Shown here in pieces: positions 8,766 to 17,768 of a DNA stretch of 64,000 bases (its first letter is position 1; every line of letters begins with the position of its first letter). The notes under the pieces are model-generated. The model made no database searches, had not been told where the DNA came from, and saw nothing but the letters and a program-made list of their open reading frames with translations. The translations under genes and the position numbers were made by a program. This DNA is from Halieaceae bacterium (GTDB lineage: Bacteria > Pseudomonadota > Gammaproteobacteria > Pseudomonadales > Halieaceae), in assembly GCA_902520195.1 (NCBI GenBank), contig CABYND010000004.1, positions 1 to 64,000 of the forward strand. The letters run 5' to 3'.

Positions 8766-10154
8766 ATGAACAGTGCTGAACCACTAGAACACTACCCCGC
8801 CGTCAGCGACGACATACTGCTTGATAGCGGCGCGCGTGACCCGGTCTTTGATGAGGTCTATCCGCGTTTGCCCGGTTTCAAGCTGGGAGTGACCAACTCC
8901 TGGACCCGCGGGCAACCCTTTGACTTTTATCGCCGAATGCGCGAAGACGCGCCGGTGATGTGGTCGCAGATCAAACAGCCATCATCCGGCTTCTGGTCCG
9001 TGGTGCGCTACGACGACGTCAAACACGTAGAGCTCAACCCGCAGATCTTTTCCTCCCAGCGCGGCAGCATCAACATGAGCGTGCTGCGCAACGACAAAGG
9101 TAAGGCTGAGCGGTTGATGTATGCCGCTCACAACTCGCTCATCAATCTCGACGCGGATCTGCATCGCGACCTGCGCACCCAGCAGGCGGCTTTCTTCTTC
9201 CCCGCGTATATCGAGACCCTGAAACAGCGTGTCGGTAAAAAGATTGATGAATTGCTCGACAATATGGAGCGGCAGGGTCCGGTGGTGGACTTCGCCAAGC
9301 TGTTCTCCATCGAGCTGCCGATGTTCACACTGTGCGAGATGCTCGGGGTCGATGAGGAGGACCGCGCCGACATCATCAAGTGGATGCACTACCTCGAGCT
9401 GGCTCCTCAGTTCATTACCCACCCTTTCCGAATGTTGCTCGCCGAGCCCTCGTTCCCGTTCCGCTTTGAGAAGATCCTGCACGACATGTTCAGCTACGGT
9501 GAGCGGGTCATGGCGGACCGCATCCGCAGCCCCCGCGAGGATCTGTTGACCACCATTGCCAATGCCACGCTGGGCGAAAAACCCCTGTCACAGAGTTATC
9601 TGGATGGTTCATGGCTGCTGATCATTTTTGCGGGTAACGATACGACCCGGAATTCCCTCTCGGGCACGATTCGCCTACTGACCGAGTTTCCCGAGCAGCG
9701 GCAGATGGTGCTCGATGACCCCTCATTGATTGAGCGGATGTCCCACGAGGCACTGCGCATGGTGTCACCCGTGATGCATATGCGGCGCACCGCGATGAAA
9801 GATACCGAGATCGCCGGGCAGCGTATCGCCGAGGATGAAAAAGTCATCATGTGGTACGGCGCAGCGAATCGGGACCCCGCCATGTTCCCCAACCCCGACC
9901 AGTTCGACATGATGCGCGACAACGTCGACAAGCACCTGGCTTTCGGCCACGGGGTGCATCGTTGTCTGGGCAATCGCGTTGCGCAGCTGCAGCTCAAGAT
10001 GGCTTATGAGCGCATTCTCGAGCGCTTCCCCAACATCTATTGGACCGGCAAGCAGAAGATCGAGCCGATTATTCTGGTGCATGCGATCTCGAGCCTGCAG
10101 GTCAACCTCTACGGCAAAGACGGCAAGCGTCCGGTCATGGTGGCCACTTCATGA
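8766..10154 (+). CDS. cytochrome P450
   Basis: A 462-residue soluble bacterial P450. The heme-thiolate signature FGHGVHRCLG places the iron-ligand cysteine at C400; the oxygen-activating I-helix AGNDTT is at 289-294; the E-x-x-R pair is E328/R331. Length and motifs match class I P450s related to the CYP125/CYP142-type and similar families that hydroxylate steroids, terpenes or alkyl chains. The match to a family is established by motifs; the substrate is not. No ferredoxin or ferredoxin reductase gene is beside it, so electrons must come from elsewhere. It is followed by speB with a gap of about 120 bases. Confidence 0.93.
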   Translation: MNSAEPLEHYPAVSDDILLDSGARDPVFDEVYPRLPGFKLGVTNSWTRGQPFDFYRRMREDAPVMWSQIKQPSSGFWSVVRYDDVKHVELNPQIFSSQRGSINMSVLRNDKGKAERLMYAAHNSLINLDADLHRDLRTQQAAFFFPAYIETLKQRVGKKIDELLDNMERQGPVVDFAKLFSIELPMFTLCEMLGVDEEDRADIIKWMHYLELAPQFITHPFRMLLAEPSFPFRFEKILHDMFSYGERVMADRIRSPREDLLTTIANATLGEKPLSQSYLDGSWLLIIFAGNDTTRNSLSGTIRLLTEFPEQRQMVLDDPSLIERMSHEALRMVSPVMHMRRTAMKDTEIAGQRIAEDEKVIMWYGAANRDPAMFPNPDQFDMMRDNVDKHLAFGHGVHRCLGNRVAQLQLKMAYERILERFPNIYWTGKQKIEPIILVHAISSLQVNLYGKDGKRPVMVATS

Positions 10155-10275
10155 GTTCAGCCCGCAGGCTGGCATGCCGGTTTACCGCCGATCAGCATGA
10201 CCGCCTTCGCCTGTTTCGCCGCAGGTTATGTGATTAACTTGCTCTGCTGAGAAAAACGACAACAGAGACATACAA

Positions 10276-11220
10276 ATGAGTTCACCCCCCGATCAGGCAA
10301 TGCTCCGCGAGAGCCTCAAAGGTGTGACCGAGGAAGTCACTTACGGCGGTATCCTGAGCTTTATGCGCCGTCGCTATACCCGCGATTTGGCCGACGCTGA
10401 TGTCGCTGTGCTGGGTATTCCCTTTGATCTGGCGACCACCGCTCGTCCCGGAAGCCGATTTGGCCCGCGTGGGGTGCGCGAGGCGTCAGCGAGCCTCGCC
10501 TGGGAGCGTAAAGCGGTGGGCTGGGGTTTCTCGCCGCTCGAGACACTGGCGATTGTTGATTACGGCGATTGTGATTTTGATGCGGGTAACCCCGCCGGGG
10601 TGCCTGACGAGATTTACGAGTGCGCCCGCCAGGTTCTCGCTACCGATACTGTGCTGCTATCGATTGGGGGCGACCACTTTGTGTCTTACCCACTGCTCAG
10701 AGCACACGCTGAAAAATATGGTGAGTTGTCACTGATTCATTTCGATGCCCATTCCGATACTTGGGCAGAGGATAGCCAGCGGATTGATCACGGCACCATG
10801 TTCTATCACGCCGCACAGCAGGGGCTCATTTCGCCGGCACACTCTGCACAGATCGGTCTGCGCACCCACAACGACAGCGACCATGGCTTCAATATTTTTG
10901 ATGCGCCTACGGTGCACGACATGAAGCCTGCCGATCTGGCGGCACAGGTAAAAGGCATCGTTGGGGATCGGCCTTGTTACTTGACCTTTGATATCGACTG
11001 TCTGGACCCCAGTTTTGCCCCGGGTACCGGAACGCCCGTGGTCGGTGGCCTGTCGACCCATCAGGCCATGCAAATCTTGCAGCACTTAAAGGGTATTAAT
11101 CTGGTGGGTATGGACGTGGTTGAGGTAGCGCCGCAATACGATGTGGGCGCGATTACCTCACTCGCTGCGGCAACGATTGCGCTCCAGCAGCTGTGTTTAT
11201 TCGCCAGCGCACCCCAGTAA
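10276..11220 (+). CDS. speB: agmatinase
   Basis: A 314-residue ureohydrolase. Agmatinase converts agmatine to putrescine and urea with two manganese ions. The metal ligands are all present: H134 in GGDH, D157/H159/D161 in FDAHSD, and D239/D241 in TFDIDCLDP. The FAPGTGTPVVGGLS and VGMDVVEVAP segments are very close to Escherichia coli SpeB, which makes agmatinase a better reading than arginase or guanidinobutyrase. The stop codon overlaps the ribosome site of the following cupin gene, so the two are translationally linked. The putrescine formed could feed the PuuA/PuuB-like and spermidine-dehydrogenase-like genes 10-20 kb downstream. Confidence 0.88.
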   Translation: MSSPPDQAMLRESLKGVTEEVTYGGILSFMRRRYTRDLADADVAVLGIPFDLATTARPGSRFGPRGVREASASLAWERKAVGWGFSPLETLAIVDYGDCDFDAGNPAGVPDEIYECARQVLATDTVLLSIGGDHFVSYPLLRAHAEKYGELSLIHFDAHSDTWAEDSQRIDHGTMFYHAAQQGLISPAHSAQIGLRTHNDSDHGFNIFDAPTVHDMKPADLAAQVKGIVGDRPCYLTFDIDCLDPSFAPGTGTPVVGGLSTHQAMQILQHLKGINLVGMDVVEVAPQYDVGAITSLAAATIALQQLCLFASAPQ

Positions 11221-11229
11221 GGAGCGATT

Positions 11230-11697
11230 GTGGGACAAGCGACAGATCAGGAAATTAAGGAAGCCCTCGAGCGAAAGGGTCACTATGCACTTAACTGGGA
11301 GGACCTCGATAAGATTGAGCTCCCGACAGGAGTGATTTCGTCGATGTACCGCGTCGGCGATCCGACCCGGGCGGAGTCTCCCACGGTTTTTAAAGTGTTT
11401 TATCCGCCCGGCTGCACGATCGAGGCGCACACCCACGACTGCGATTACACCGAGATCATTTTGGAAGGGTCACAGCGGGTCGGTGCGACCTGGCATCACG
11501 CCGGCGACATTCGTATTGGCCTGGCCAACCGGGGGTACGGGCCGCTGGTCGCGGGGCCCGAGGGCACAACGGTGCTGTTTGTGTTTGCCAACGGGGCGTG
11601 GCCCGCGATCAAACTGGGCAACAACGATGGCTCAACCCTCGGCAGTGAAATCCTCGAGGCGCACTTTGAAAAGGTGCAGGCGGGCGAGGACAGCTAG
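11230..11697 (+). CDS. cupin-domain protein coupled to agmatinase
   Basis: A 155-residue protein with a single cupin barrel. The metal-site motif is visible as EAHTHDCDYTEIILEG, and the second strand as GPEGTTVLFVFANG. The GTG at 11230 is chosen because AAGGAG at 11219-11224, which overlaps the speB stop, is correctly placed. The close spacing means it is made together with agmatinase. The function is unknown; single cupins of this kind are found in small-molecule metabolism either as enzymes or as ligand sensors. No signal peptide is present, so it is cytoplasmic. Confidence 0.8.
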   Translation: MGQATDQEIKEALERKGHYALNWEDLDKIELPTGVISSMYRVGDPTRAESPTVFKVFYPPGCTIEAHTHDCDYTEIILEGSQRVGATWHHAGDIRIGLANRGYGPLVAGPEGTTVLFVFANGAWPAIKLGNNDGSTLGSEILEAHFEKVQAGEDS

Positions 11698-11755
11698 CCA
11701 AAGCTAAGGCAACCACAGCTGGCGAATCGTGGCCGGGTGAGCCGTTAACACGGAT

Positions 11756-12313
11756 CTACTCTGGCATAGAGGCGGCAAACGCAGCGGGTGGTGCTTCCAG
11801 TTCTGTATTCAGCGTGCCGTTCCAGCGATTCAAAAAGCCGTAAAGCGACAATACGGCCACGATCTCGACAATCTCGCGATCTGAAAAGTGCGCCTTCAAC
11901 GCCTCCATCTCCTCATCGGTGACTGCATCGGGCAGCAGCGCCCCATGCCAGGCAACGCGCAGCACTGCCCGCTCCGCATCGGTAAACAGCGGCGAAGTCT
12001 CGAACTCAAACACCGCGGCGATCTTCTCTGCCTCGACACCCAACTGATTCGCGCCATAACTTGAGTGGGCGGTGCGGTAAGTGCATCCCTGAGCGCGACT
12101 GATGATGATGCCGATCAGTCGCTTCAAGGTGGGGTCAACTTCCCCTGTTTGCAGCACGGTGTGCACCAAACCGCCCAGAGTCTGAAGCAGCTCTGGCCAG
12201 TGGCACAAACTCAGCACGTCATTGGGGAGATACCCCATCGCGCGCTCAGCTTGTTCCAGAAGGGGGGCAAGCTCAGGTGTGGTCGTGGTGGCTGGCGGCG
12301 GAACTCTCGACAT
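11756..12313 (-). CDS. AhpD-like / carboxymuconolactone decarboxylase family protein
   Basis: A 185-residue all-helical protein of the CMD/AhpD fold. The family core is visible as IIISRAQGCTYRTAHSSYGA, in which classical AhpD proteins carry Cys-x-x-Cys and a histidine three residues later. Here the first cysteine and the histidine are kept but the second cysteine is arginine, so a thioredoxin-like disulfide relay is not possible in the usual way. Many such peroxidase-related proteins have no known substrate. It is transcribed leftward and convergent with the cupin gene; no clear terminator is seen between them. Confidence 0.75.
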   Translation of the reverse strand: MSRVPPPATTTTPELAPLLEQAERAMGYLPNDVLSLCHWPELLQTLGGLVHTVLQTGEVDPTLKRLIGIIISRAQGCTYRTAHSSYGANQLGVEAEKIAAVFEFETSPLFTDAERAVLRVAWHGALLPDAVTDEEMEALKAHFSDREIVEIVAVLSLYGFLNRWNGTLNTELEAPPAAFAASMPE

Positions 12314-12399
12314 GACTTATGCCTCAATAGCTGAGAGGCTGACGTGCTGGGCGGGATGACAAGTTGCCGCTGAACAGGTTCCACAAAGCCCGCCGTTGT

Positions 12400-12528
12400 T
12401 CAGTTTTGCTTCCAGTTTTCGCCAGCTTTATCGAAATGGTCGTTGCCGCTCTCAGAGAGCTGGTGTGAGGCCACAATAGCCCCAATAATAATGATCAGCA
12501 CTGCCCCAAAAATCACGCCTGGCTTCAT
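12400..12528 (-). CDS. small single-pass membrane protein (42 aa)
   Basis: This short frame reads MKPGVIFGAVLIIIIGAIVA, then a polar tail of 22 residues ending in lysine, glutamine and asparagine. It has one clear membrane helix at residues 4-20 and a charged C-terminus, the usual look of a real small membrane protein. A GAGGGCG sequence sits 5-10 bases before the ATG. No homologue is recognised. It lies alone between the AhpD-like gene and dinB, in a stretch that otherwise has no gene. Confidence 0.5.
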   Translation of the reverse strand: MKPGVIFGAVLIIIIGAIVASHQLSESGNDHFDKAGENWKQN

Positions 12529-12768
12529 GATGTCGCCCTCGCTGAAACATAGCGGAAGAGTAGCTGGCTTTTCTGTGAAAAGCGAAAGATTTTGATTGGC
12601 CTAATGTCTCTGTCATAGCAATCGTAGCTCTGTTTTGGCGGGTGAATAGTGCCCGTCATTGGCGCATCGACAATTTCTTGTCCATTCATTTTCTGTCGCC
12701 AGTTGAAGCCTGGTAGCGTCTGCTCGATGTGGGGTTCCAGAGCCGGCATCTCGTTGTACCCTCTCACT

Positions 12769-13857
12769 ATGCAACGCAAAATTATCCACATCGACGCTGA
12801 CTGCTTCTATGCAGCCATCGAAATGCGCGACCACCCCGAGCTGCGCGGCATTCCCATGGCAGTGGGGGGCAGCGCCGAGCGGCGTGGCGTGCTGACAACT
12901 TGCAATTACGATGCCCGCGCCTATGGGGTTCGTTCGGCCATGCCCACGGCGCAGGCAATGCGGCTCTGCCCGCAGCTGACGGTCGTACCACCCCAGATGC
13001 ACAAGTACCGCGAGGCCTCCAAAGTCATGCGCGGCATTTTCGCCAACTTCACCGAGGACATTGAGCCACTGTCCCTGGATGAGGCCTACCTCGACGTCAG
13101 CGAGATCTCTGATGAGGACCTGACTGCTACCCGAATTGCCAAAGCCATTCGTCAGCAAGTCCGCGAAGAGCTCGACATCACCGTGTCGGCCGGCGTGGCG
13201 GTCAATAAGTTCATTGCCAAGGTCGCCTCGGATTGGAAAAAGCCTGACGGCCTGACGGTGGTGCCGCCTGATGAAGTAGATGCCTTTGTCGCCGCACTGT
13301 CGGTGAAGAAGATTCCCGGTGTGGGTGCGGTGACGGCAGACAAAATGCATCGTTATGGGCTGAGAACCTGCGCCGACGTGCGGGAGTGGAGCCTGCACGA
13401 CCTGCGACGCCGCTTCGGCAAGTTTGGCGTGGTGCTTCATGAGCGCGCACGGGGTCGGGATGAGCGCCCCGTGCAGCCGACCCGGGTGCGCAAGTCGGTG
13501 AGTGTCGAGCGGACTTTCGCCGAGGACGTGAGTGGCCCGGCCGAGTGGGCGCCGATTATCGAGCGGCTCTATATCAACCTGATGGAGCGCATTGAGGCGG
13601 CCAAAGCCTGGCACGCCATCGACAAGGCTTTTGTGAAATTGAAGTTCAATGATTTCACCACAACCACTGTCGAGCGGGTGGGCACGAAGGCTGTTGAGGC
13701 CGACTATCAGGAGTTGTTGGCCGAGGGTTGGGAGCGAAAGGCCAAGCCTGTGAGGCTGATTGGCTTGGGTGTGCGCTTAGTAGATGATACAGATCATGTT
13801 TCGGAGCGGCTCCCGTTCTCCGAGGCACCATTTTCGGAAAACGACGCCACGGCTTAA
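12769..13857 (+). CDS. dinB: DNA polymerase IV (Y-family)
   Basis: A 362-residue error-prone translesion polymerase. The start at 12769 matches the family (MQRKIIHIDADCFYAAIE); the open frame extends 40 codons upstream but that part is not conserved. Catalytic carboxylates are D9, D104 and E105 (SLDEAYLD), and F13 is in the steric-gate position. Helix-hairpin-helix (KIPGVGAVTADKM) and little-finger regions follow, so it is full length, without the C-terminal beta-clamp peptide seen clearly. In many bacteria dinB is SOS controlled; I did not find a good CTG-N10-CAG LexA box upstream. Confidence 0.94.
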   Translation: MQRKIIHIDADCFYAAIEMRDHPELRGIPMAVGGSAERRGVLTTCNYDARAYGVRSAMPTAQAMRLCPQLTVVPPQMHKYREASKVMRGIFANFTEDIEPLSLDEAYLDVSEISDEDLTATRIAKAIRQQVREELDITVSAGVAVNKFIAKVASDWKKPDGLTVVPPDEVDAFVAALSVKKIPGVGAVTADKMHRYGLRTCADVREWSLHDLRRRFGKFGVVLHERARGRDERPVQPTRVRKSVSVERTFAEDVSGPAEWAPIIERLYINLMERIEAAKAWHAIDKAFVKLKFNDFTTTTVERVGTKAVEADYQELLAEGWERKAKPVRLIGLGVRLVDDTDHVSERLPFSEAPFSENDATA

Positions 13858-13979
13858 TTATTGGCAGAGGCTATGCCAATACCCCCAGAGGGCCGTATAG
13901 TAAGCGCGAGTTTAGAGATCATTTTTCACGCGGCGCGGCCGACAGTGCCGATCCGCTCAGGTTTTGAGGAATCCTCGCT

Positions 13980-14591
13980 ATGTTGACACTGCACTTTGCC
14001 CCGAACAGCCGCGCCAGCCGCACCCTTTGGCTACTCGAAGAGCTTGGCCTCGAGTACGAATTGAACCGCATGGATTTTCACCCCAAGGATCTGAAGTCCG
14101 ACGAGCATCGCGCCCGCCATCCGCTGGGCCGTATCCCGGTTTTGGATGACGGTGACGTGTCGATTTACGAGTCGGGGGCGATTGCCGAGTACATCCTGGA
14201 GTGCCACAAAAATGGTGGGCTAAAGCCCGCCTCGGATGATCCGCGCTTCCCCGAGTATTTGCAGTGGTTCCATTACTGCGAGGGCATGGTGATGCCCCCG
14301 GTCAACACTATCGTCGTACACACCATACTGCTCCCTCCAGAGCGCCAGGACGAAACGGTTCGCGGTCAGGCCGAGCGATTGTTGGCCAAGGCCTGGGCAC
14401 CGGTAGAGGCGGCGATAGAAGGCCGTGAGTATCTGATCGGCGACTTCTCTGCCGCCGATACCATGCTGGGTCACGCCTGCATCATGTCCAAGCGTCTGGG
14501 GATCGTGACCGATGAGACCTTCCCTAACCTCAACGCCTACGCGGATCGCCTCATGACCCGGCCGGCCTGTGCCAAGGCGTTCTCTGCCTGA
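13980..14591 (+). CDS. glutathione S-transferase
   Basis: A 203-residue GST with the thioredoxin-like N-terminal domain (LHFAPNSRASRTLWLLEEL, serine in the position that activates glutathione thiol, and RIPVLDDGD with the cis-proline, YESGAIAEYI with the glutathione-contacting Glu-Ser) and a helical C-terminal domain containing the capping motif region GDFSAADTMLG. It conjugates or reduces small electrophiles in the cytoplasm. GAGGAA just upstream serves as ribosome site. It stands between dinB and the acyl-CoA ligase, without clear operon ties. Confidence 0.9.
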   Translation: MLTLHFAPNSRASRTLWLLEELGLEYELNRMDFHPKDLKSDEHRARHPLGRIPVLDDGDVSIYESGAIAEYILECHKNGGLKPASDDPRFPEYLQWFHYCEGMVMPPVNTIVVHTILLPPERQDETVRGQAERLLAKAWAPVEAAIEGREYLIGDFSAADTMLGHACIMSKRLGIVTDETFPNLNAYADRLMTRPACAKAFSA

Positions 14592-14672
14592 TTTCATAAG
14601 CGCACTCCTTGGGGCGCCTGCGTGATACGGTGAGCGCCTCACAGGTCACCGACTCAGGGAGTGCCGCTCGAC

Positions 14673-16298
14673 ATGAGCCTCTATTCCGGGCCCGAGCTCG
14701 ATAAAAACCAGGCGAACTTCTCGCCACTGAGTCCGGTCTCGGTGTTAAAGCGCACGGAGCGGGTCTATCCCGATCTGCCCGCTCAGATTCACGGCAATAT
14801 CCGCCGTAACTGGGGAGAGGTGGCCGAGCGCTGTAAGCGTCTGGCTTCGGCGCTTTGCAAGCGTGGCGTTGGCAAAGGCGACACCGTCGCACTCATCGCG
14901 CCCAATATTCCGGAAGCCCTGGAGTGTGCGCTGGCTATTCCCATGCTGGGCGCCGTGCTCAATGCCAACAACGTCCGACTCGATGCTGCCACGCTGGGTT
15001 TTATTCTCGAACACGGTGAAGCCAAGGTGCTGCTCGTGGATACCGAGTTCTCCGCCTTGGCACGAGAGGCAGTCAGCCACTCCGGGCGCGATCTTTTAGT
15101 TGTCGATATCGAGGACCCAGAGGGGCCGGGGGGCGAGTGTATCGGCGAGCTGACCTATGAGGCGCTATTGGCAGAGGGCTCACCCGACTTTCCCTACACC
15201 CCGCCGGATGATGAGTGGGATGCGTTGGCCCTGAACTACACATCCGGCACGACCGGGCAGCCCAAGGGCGTGGTGTATTCCCATCGTGGCGCCTGGACCA
15301 ATGCGGTCAACAATGTCGTGACCTGGGAGATGCCACACCATCCAGTGTATCTGTGGACGTTGCCGCTATTTCACTGCAACGGCTGGTGCTTTCCGTGGAC
15401 GATCACGATGTTGGCGGGCACCCACGTGTTTCTGCGCAGCCCCTCGGCTGAGGGGATTTACGGCGCCTTCGCGCAGCATGGTGTGTCGCATCTCTGTGGC
15501 GCGCCGATCATTATGTCGATGATTGCCGGTGCGAGTGATGCTGAGCGGCAACCGTTCTCCCAGTTTGTTCGAATGATGACGGCGGCTGCGCCGCCACCGC
15601 CACAAACGATTCAGGCGATGGAACAAATGGGGATCTCCATTACCCATGTCTACGGGCTGACTGAAGTCTATGGCCCGGCAGTGGTGTGTGCGGAGAGGGC
15701 GACCTGGTCGACGCTCAGTCACGAAGAGCAGGCAAAGCTCAAGGCACGGCAGGGCGTGGCCTATGAACTGCAGGAGGATGTGCTGGTGCTCGATCCCGAC
15801 ACCCGCACCCCCGTGCCCTGGGACGGTGAGACCCAGGGCGAGGTCGCGTTTCGCGGCAACATCGTGATGAAGGGGTATCTCAAACAAGCCAAGGCCACCG
15901 CGGAGGCATTCGGTGACGGCTGGTTCTGGTCGGGTGATTTAGCGGTGCAACATCCCGATGGCTACATCGAGATCCGCGACCGTTCCAAGGACATCATCAT
16001 TTCGGGGGGCGAAAACATCTCATCCATCGAGGTCGAGAATGCGCTGTACAGCCACTCTGCCGTAGTCTGTGCGGCGGTGGTGGCGATGCCCGATGAGAAG
16101 TGGGGCGAGGTCCCTTGCGCTTTTGTTGAGCTGGTTGAAGGCAGTGAGCTCAGCGAAGCCGATCTGATTGAGCACGCGCGCGGGCAGCTGGCGGGCTTCA
16201 AGCGGCCAAAGCGCATCGTTTTTGAGGAACTGCCCAAAACCACGACCGGTAAGATCCGAAAGAATCTGCTCAGGGAGCGCGTTGCCGACTTGGCCTAG
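14673..16298 (+). CDS. acyl-CoA synthetase, DmdB-like
   Basis: A 541-residue AMP-forming ligase. It shows the P-loop-like YTSGTTGQPKGVVYSH, the adenylate motif GLTEVYGP, the hinge region SGDLAVQHPDGYIEIRDRSK, and the catalytic lysine in KTTTGKIRKN. The N-terminus (LDKNQANFSPLSPVSVLKR) resembles the family that includes the methylmercaptopropionate-CoA ligase DmdB and medium-chain acyl-CoA ligases. ATG 14673 is chosen with AGGGAG upstream; a GTG at 14661 is the alternative. It is convergent with a DmdA-like gene only 21 bases away, which makes a role in DMSP breakdown worth testing; a general medium-chain fatty-acid ligase is equally possible. Confidence 0.85.
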   Translation: MSLYSGPELDKNQANFSPLSPVSVLKRTERVYPDLPAQIHGNIRRNWGEVAERCKRLASALCKRGVGKGDTVALIAPNIPEALECALAIPMLGAVLNANNVRLDAATLGFILEHGEAKVLLVDTEFSALAREAVSHSGRDLLVVDIEDPEGPGGECIGELTYEALLAEGSPDFPYTPPDDEWDALALNYTSGTTGQPKGVVYSHRGAWTNAVNNVVTWEMPHHPVYLWTLPLFHCNGWCFPWTITMLAGTHVFLRSPSAEGIYGAFAQHGVSHLCGAPIIMSMIAGASDAERQPFSQFVRMMTAAAPPPPQTIQAMEQMGISITHVYGLTEVYGPAVVCAERATWSTLSHEEQAKLKARQGVAYELQEDVLVLDPDTRTPVPWDGETQGEVAFRGNIVMKGYLKQAKATAEAFGDGWFWSGDLAVQHPDGYIEIRDRSKDIIISGGENISSIEVENALYSHSAVVCAAVVAMPDEKWGEVPCAFVELVEGSELSEADLIEHARGQLAGFKRPKRIVFEELPKTTTGKIRKNLLRERVADLA

Positions 16299-16319
16299 CG
16301 CAGAGCCGCGGCGCGGCAA

Positions 16320-17486
16320 TCATGCCGTAGACGTCGTCGCACCCGCGGTAATCTGCTTCTTAGGGTCGTAAAACGGCTTGGGGACAATCGTCCCGCTCCG
16401 CGTCTCGCCGGGCAGTTGGATGTCGCAGGTGGTACCCAAAGCGCTATGAGCACTCTCTACCATCGCCAGCGCAATATTCTTTTTCAGGCGGGGCGAATAC
16501 ACCGCAGAGGTGACTTTACCGATTACCTCGCCGTTTAGCTCCACGGGCCAGAATTGCGTGTTGGGCCCGGATAGCGGCTCGCCGTCGATTTCGAGGCCAA
16601 TCTGCTGTCGGGCGATACCTCGCTCCTGCGCCTGTTTGAGTGCGGCTTTGCCAATGAAGTCTGCGGGCATCTCAAGATCAACGAGCCTGCCCAAACCGAG
16701 CTCAAACGGGTTGGTCTGAGCATCCATGTCGGCATGGTAGGAGAGCATGCCACCTTCAATACGACGAATCGATGACGTATGACCGGGCTTTAACCCCATT
16801 GGCTCACCGACAGCCATCAGCTTCTCCCACAGCGCTCTACCCTGGCTGCCGTCTAGGAGGTAAATCTCATAGCCGAGTTCACTAGACCAACCGGTGCGTG
16901 AGATCACCAGGGGAATACCGTCGAGATCAAAATGGTCGAGCCAGTAGTACTTGAGGTCACGAATTGACTCACCAAACAGCGCCGCCATGATGTCACCGCT
17001 CTTGGGGCCCTGAAGCTGAAGCGGGGAGACATCGGGTTCGCCGATCGTGACGTTGAAGCCCGCATGGGTGGCAACACCCTGTGCCCACATCAGCACATCG
17101 CTGTCGGCCAGTGACAGCCAAAAACGGTTCTCTTTAAGTCGCAACAGCACCGGGTCATTCAGGATGCCCCCGGCTTCGTTGGTAATCAGCACATATTTGC
17201 ACTGGCCCACCGCGCATTGGGACAGGTTGCGGGGCGTGAGCAGCTGCACGAACGCGGCCGCGTCTGGCCCTGTAATCTCGACCTGACGCTCCACCGCCAC
17301 GTCGCAGAGGATGGCGTCATTGACCAGGTTCCAGAAGTTTTGCTCGGGGTCACCGAACGAGCGCGGGATGTACATGTGGTTGTAGACCGAGAAATCGGTG
17401 GCGCCCCATCTGACGGTGGCATCAAAAAACGGTGATTTCCGGATCTGGGTCCCAAACCCAAAGTCTTTGATTGTGGCGGCGGACAT
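16320..17486 (-). CDS. GcvT-family methyltransferase, DmdA-like
   Basis: A 388-residue folate-dependent aminomethyltransferase-fold protein. Segments FSVYNHMYIP, ERQVEI, GGILNDPVLLRL, LSLADSDVLMWAQG, PLQLQGPKSG, SRTGWSSELGYEIY and SAVYSPRLKKNIALAMV align well with the DMSP demethylase DmdA of marine bacteria, better than with glycine-cleavage T protein. DmdA moves a methyl group from dimethylsulfoniopropionate to tetrahydrofolate. The motif IRRIEGGMLSYHADMD differs from the LSYGND of proven DmdA, so it may be a sister clade with another methylated substrate. ATG 17486 is chosen because GAGGAAAG precedes it. The stop is beside that of the DmdB-like ligase. Confidence 0.75.
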   Translation of the reverse strand: MSAATIKDFGFGTQIRKSPFFDATVRWGATDFSVYNHMYIPRSFGDPEQNFWNLVNDAILCDVAVERQVEITGPDAAAFVQLLTPRNLSQCAVGQCKYVLITNEAGGILNDPVLLRLKENRFWLSLADSDVLMWAQGVATHAGFNVTIGEPDVSPLQLQGPKSGDIMAALFGESIRDLKYYWLDHFDLDGIPLVISRTGWSSELGYEIYLLDGSQGRALWEKLMAVGEPMGLKPGHTSSIRRIEGGMLSYHADMDAQTNPFELGLGRLVDLEMPADFIGKAALKQAQERGIARQQIGLEIDGEPLSGPNTQFWPVELNGEVIGKVTSAVYSPRLKKNIALAMVESAHSALGTTCDIQLPGETRSGTIVPKPFYDPKKQITAGATTSTA

Positions 17487-17768
17487 ATTCTTTCCTCTGA
17501 TCACTGCTGGTCTCAGTGCCCAGCTATCGCGATTTCGCGGCCTTTGTACGGTGCGTGCAGCAAACTTGGTTGCTTCATGCCGACACTTTTGGGTCTAAAA
17601 GCACCTAATGGATACTGAGGGGCAACTTTTTATTGCCACGGTGGGTTTGTTGCCACGGTGGGCGAGGACGCGGGATCCGCCGCTGGCGTGTTGGTGCAGA
17701 TAACAATCCGTTCCACCTGCTGGGCCGTATCGCCATGGCAATCCGACGCATCCCCTTACTGGTCTCTC

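Noticed and set aside
12600..12768. LexA box upstream of dinB
   Set aside because: No CTG-N10-CAG was found; the nearest CTG...CAG pair has a 15-base spacer.
12613..13614. Long antisense open frame (333 codons) opposite dinB
   Set aside because: It is a shadow of the dinB codon pattern, has no ribosome site and no protein-like features such as conserved motifs.
16320..17486. Naming the gene dmdA outright
   Set aside because: Close in many segments, but the LSYHADMD region departs from proven DmdA; left as DmdA-like.
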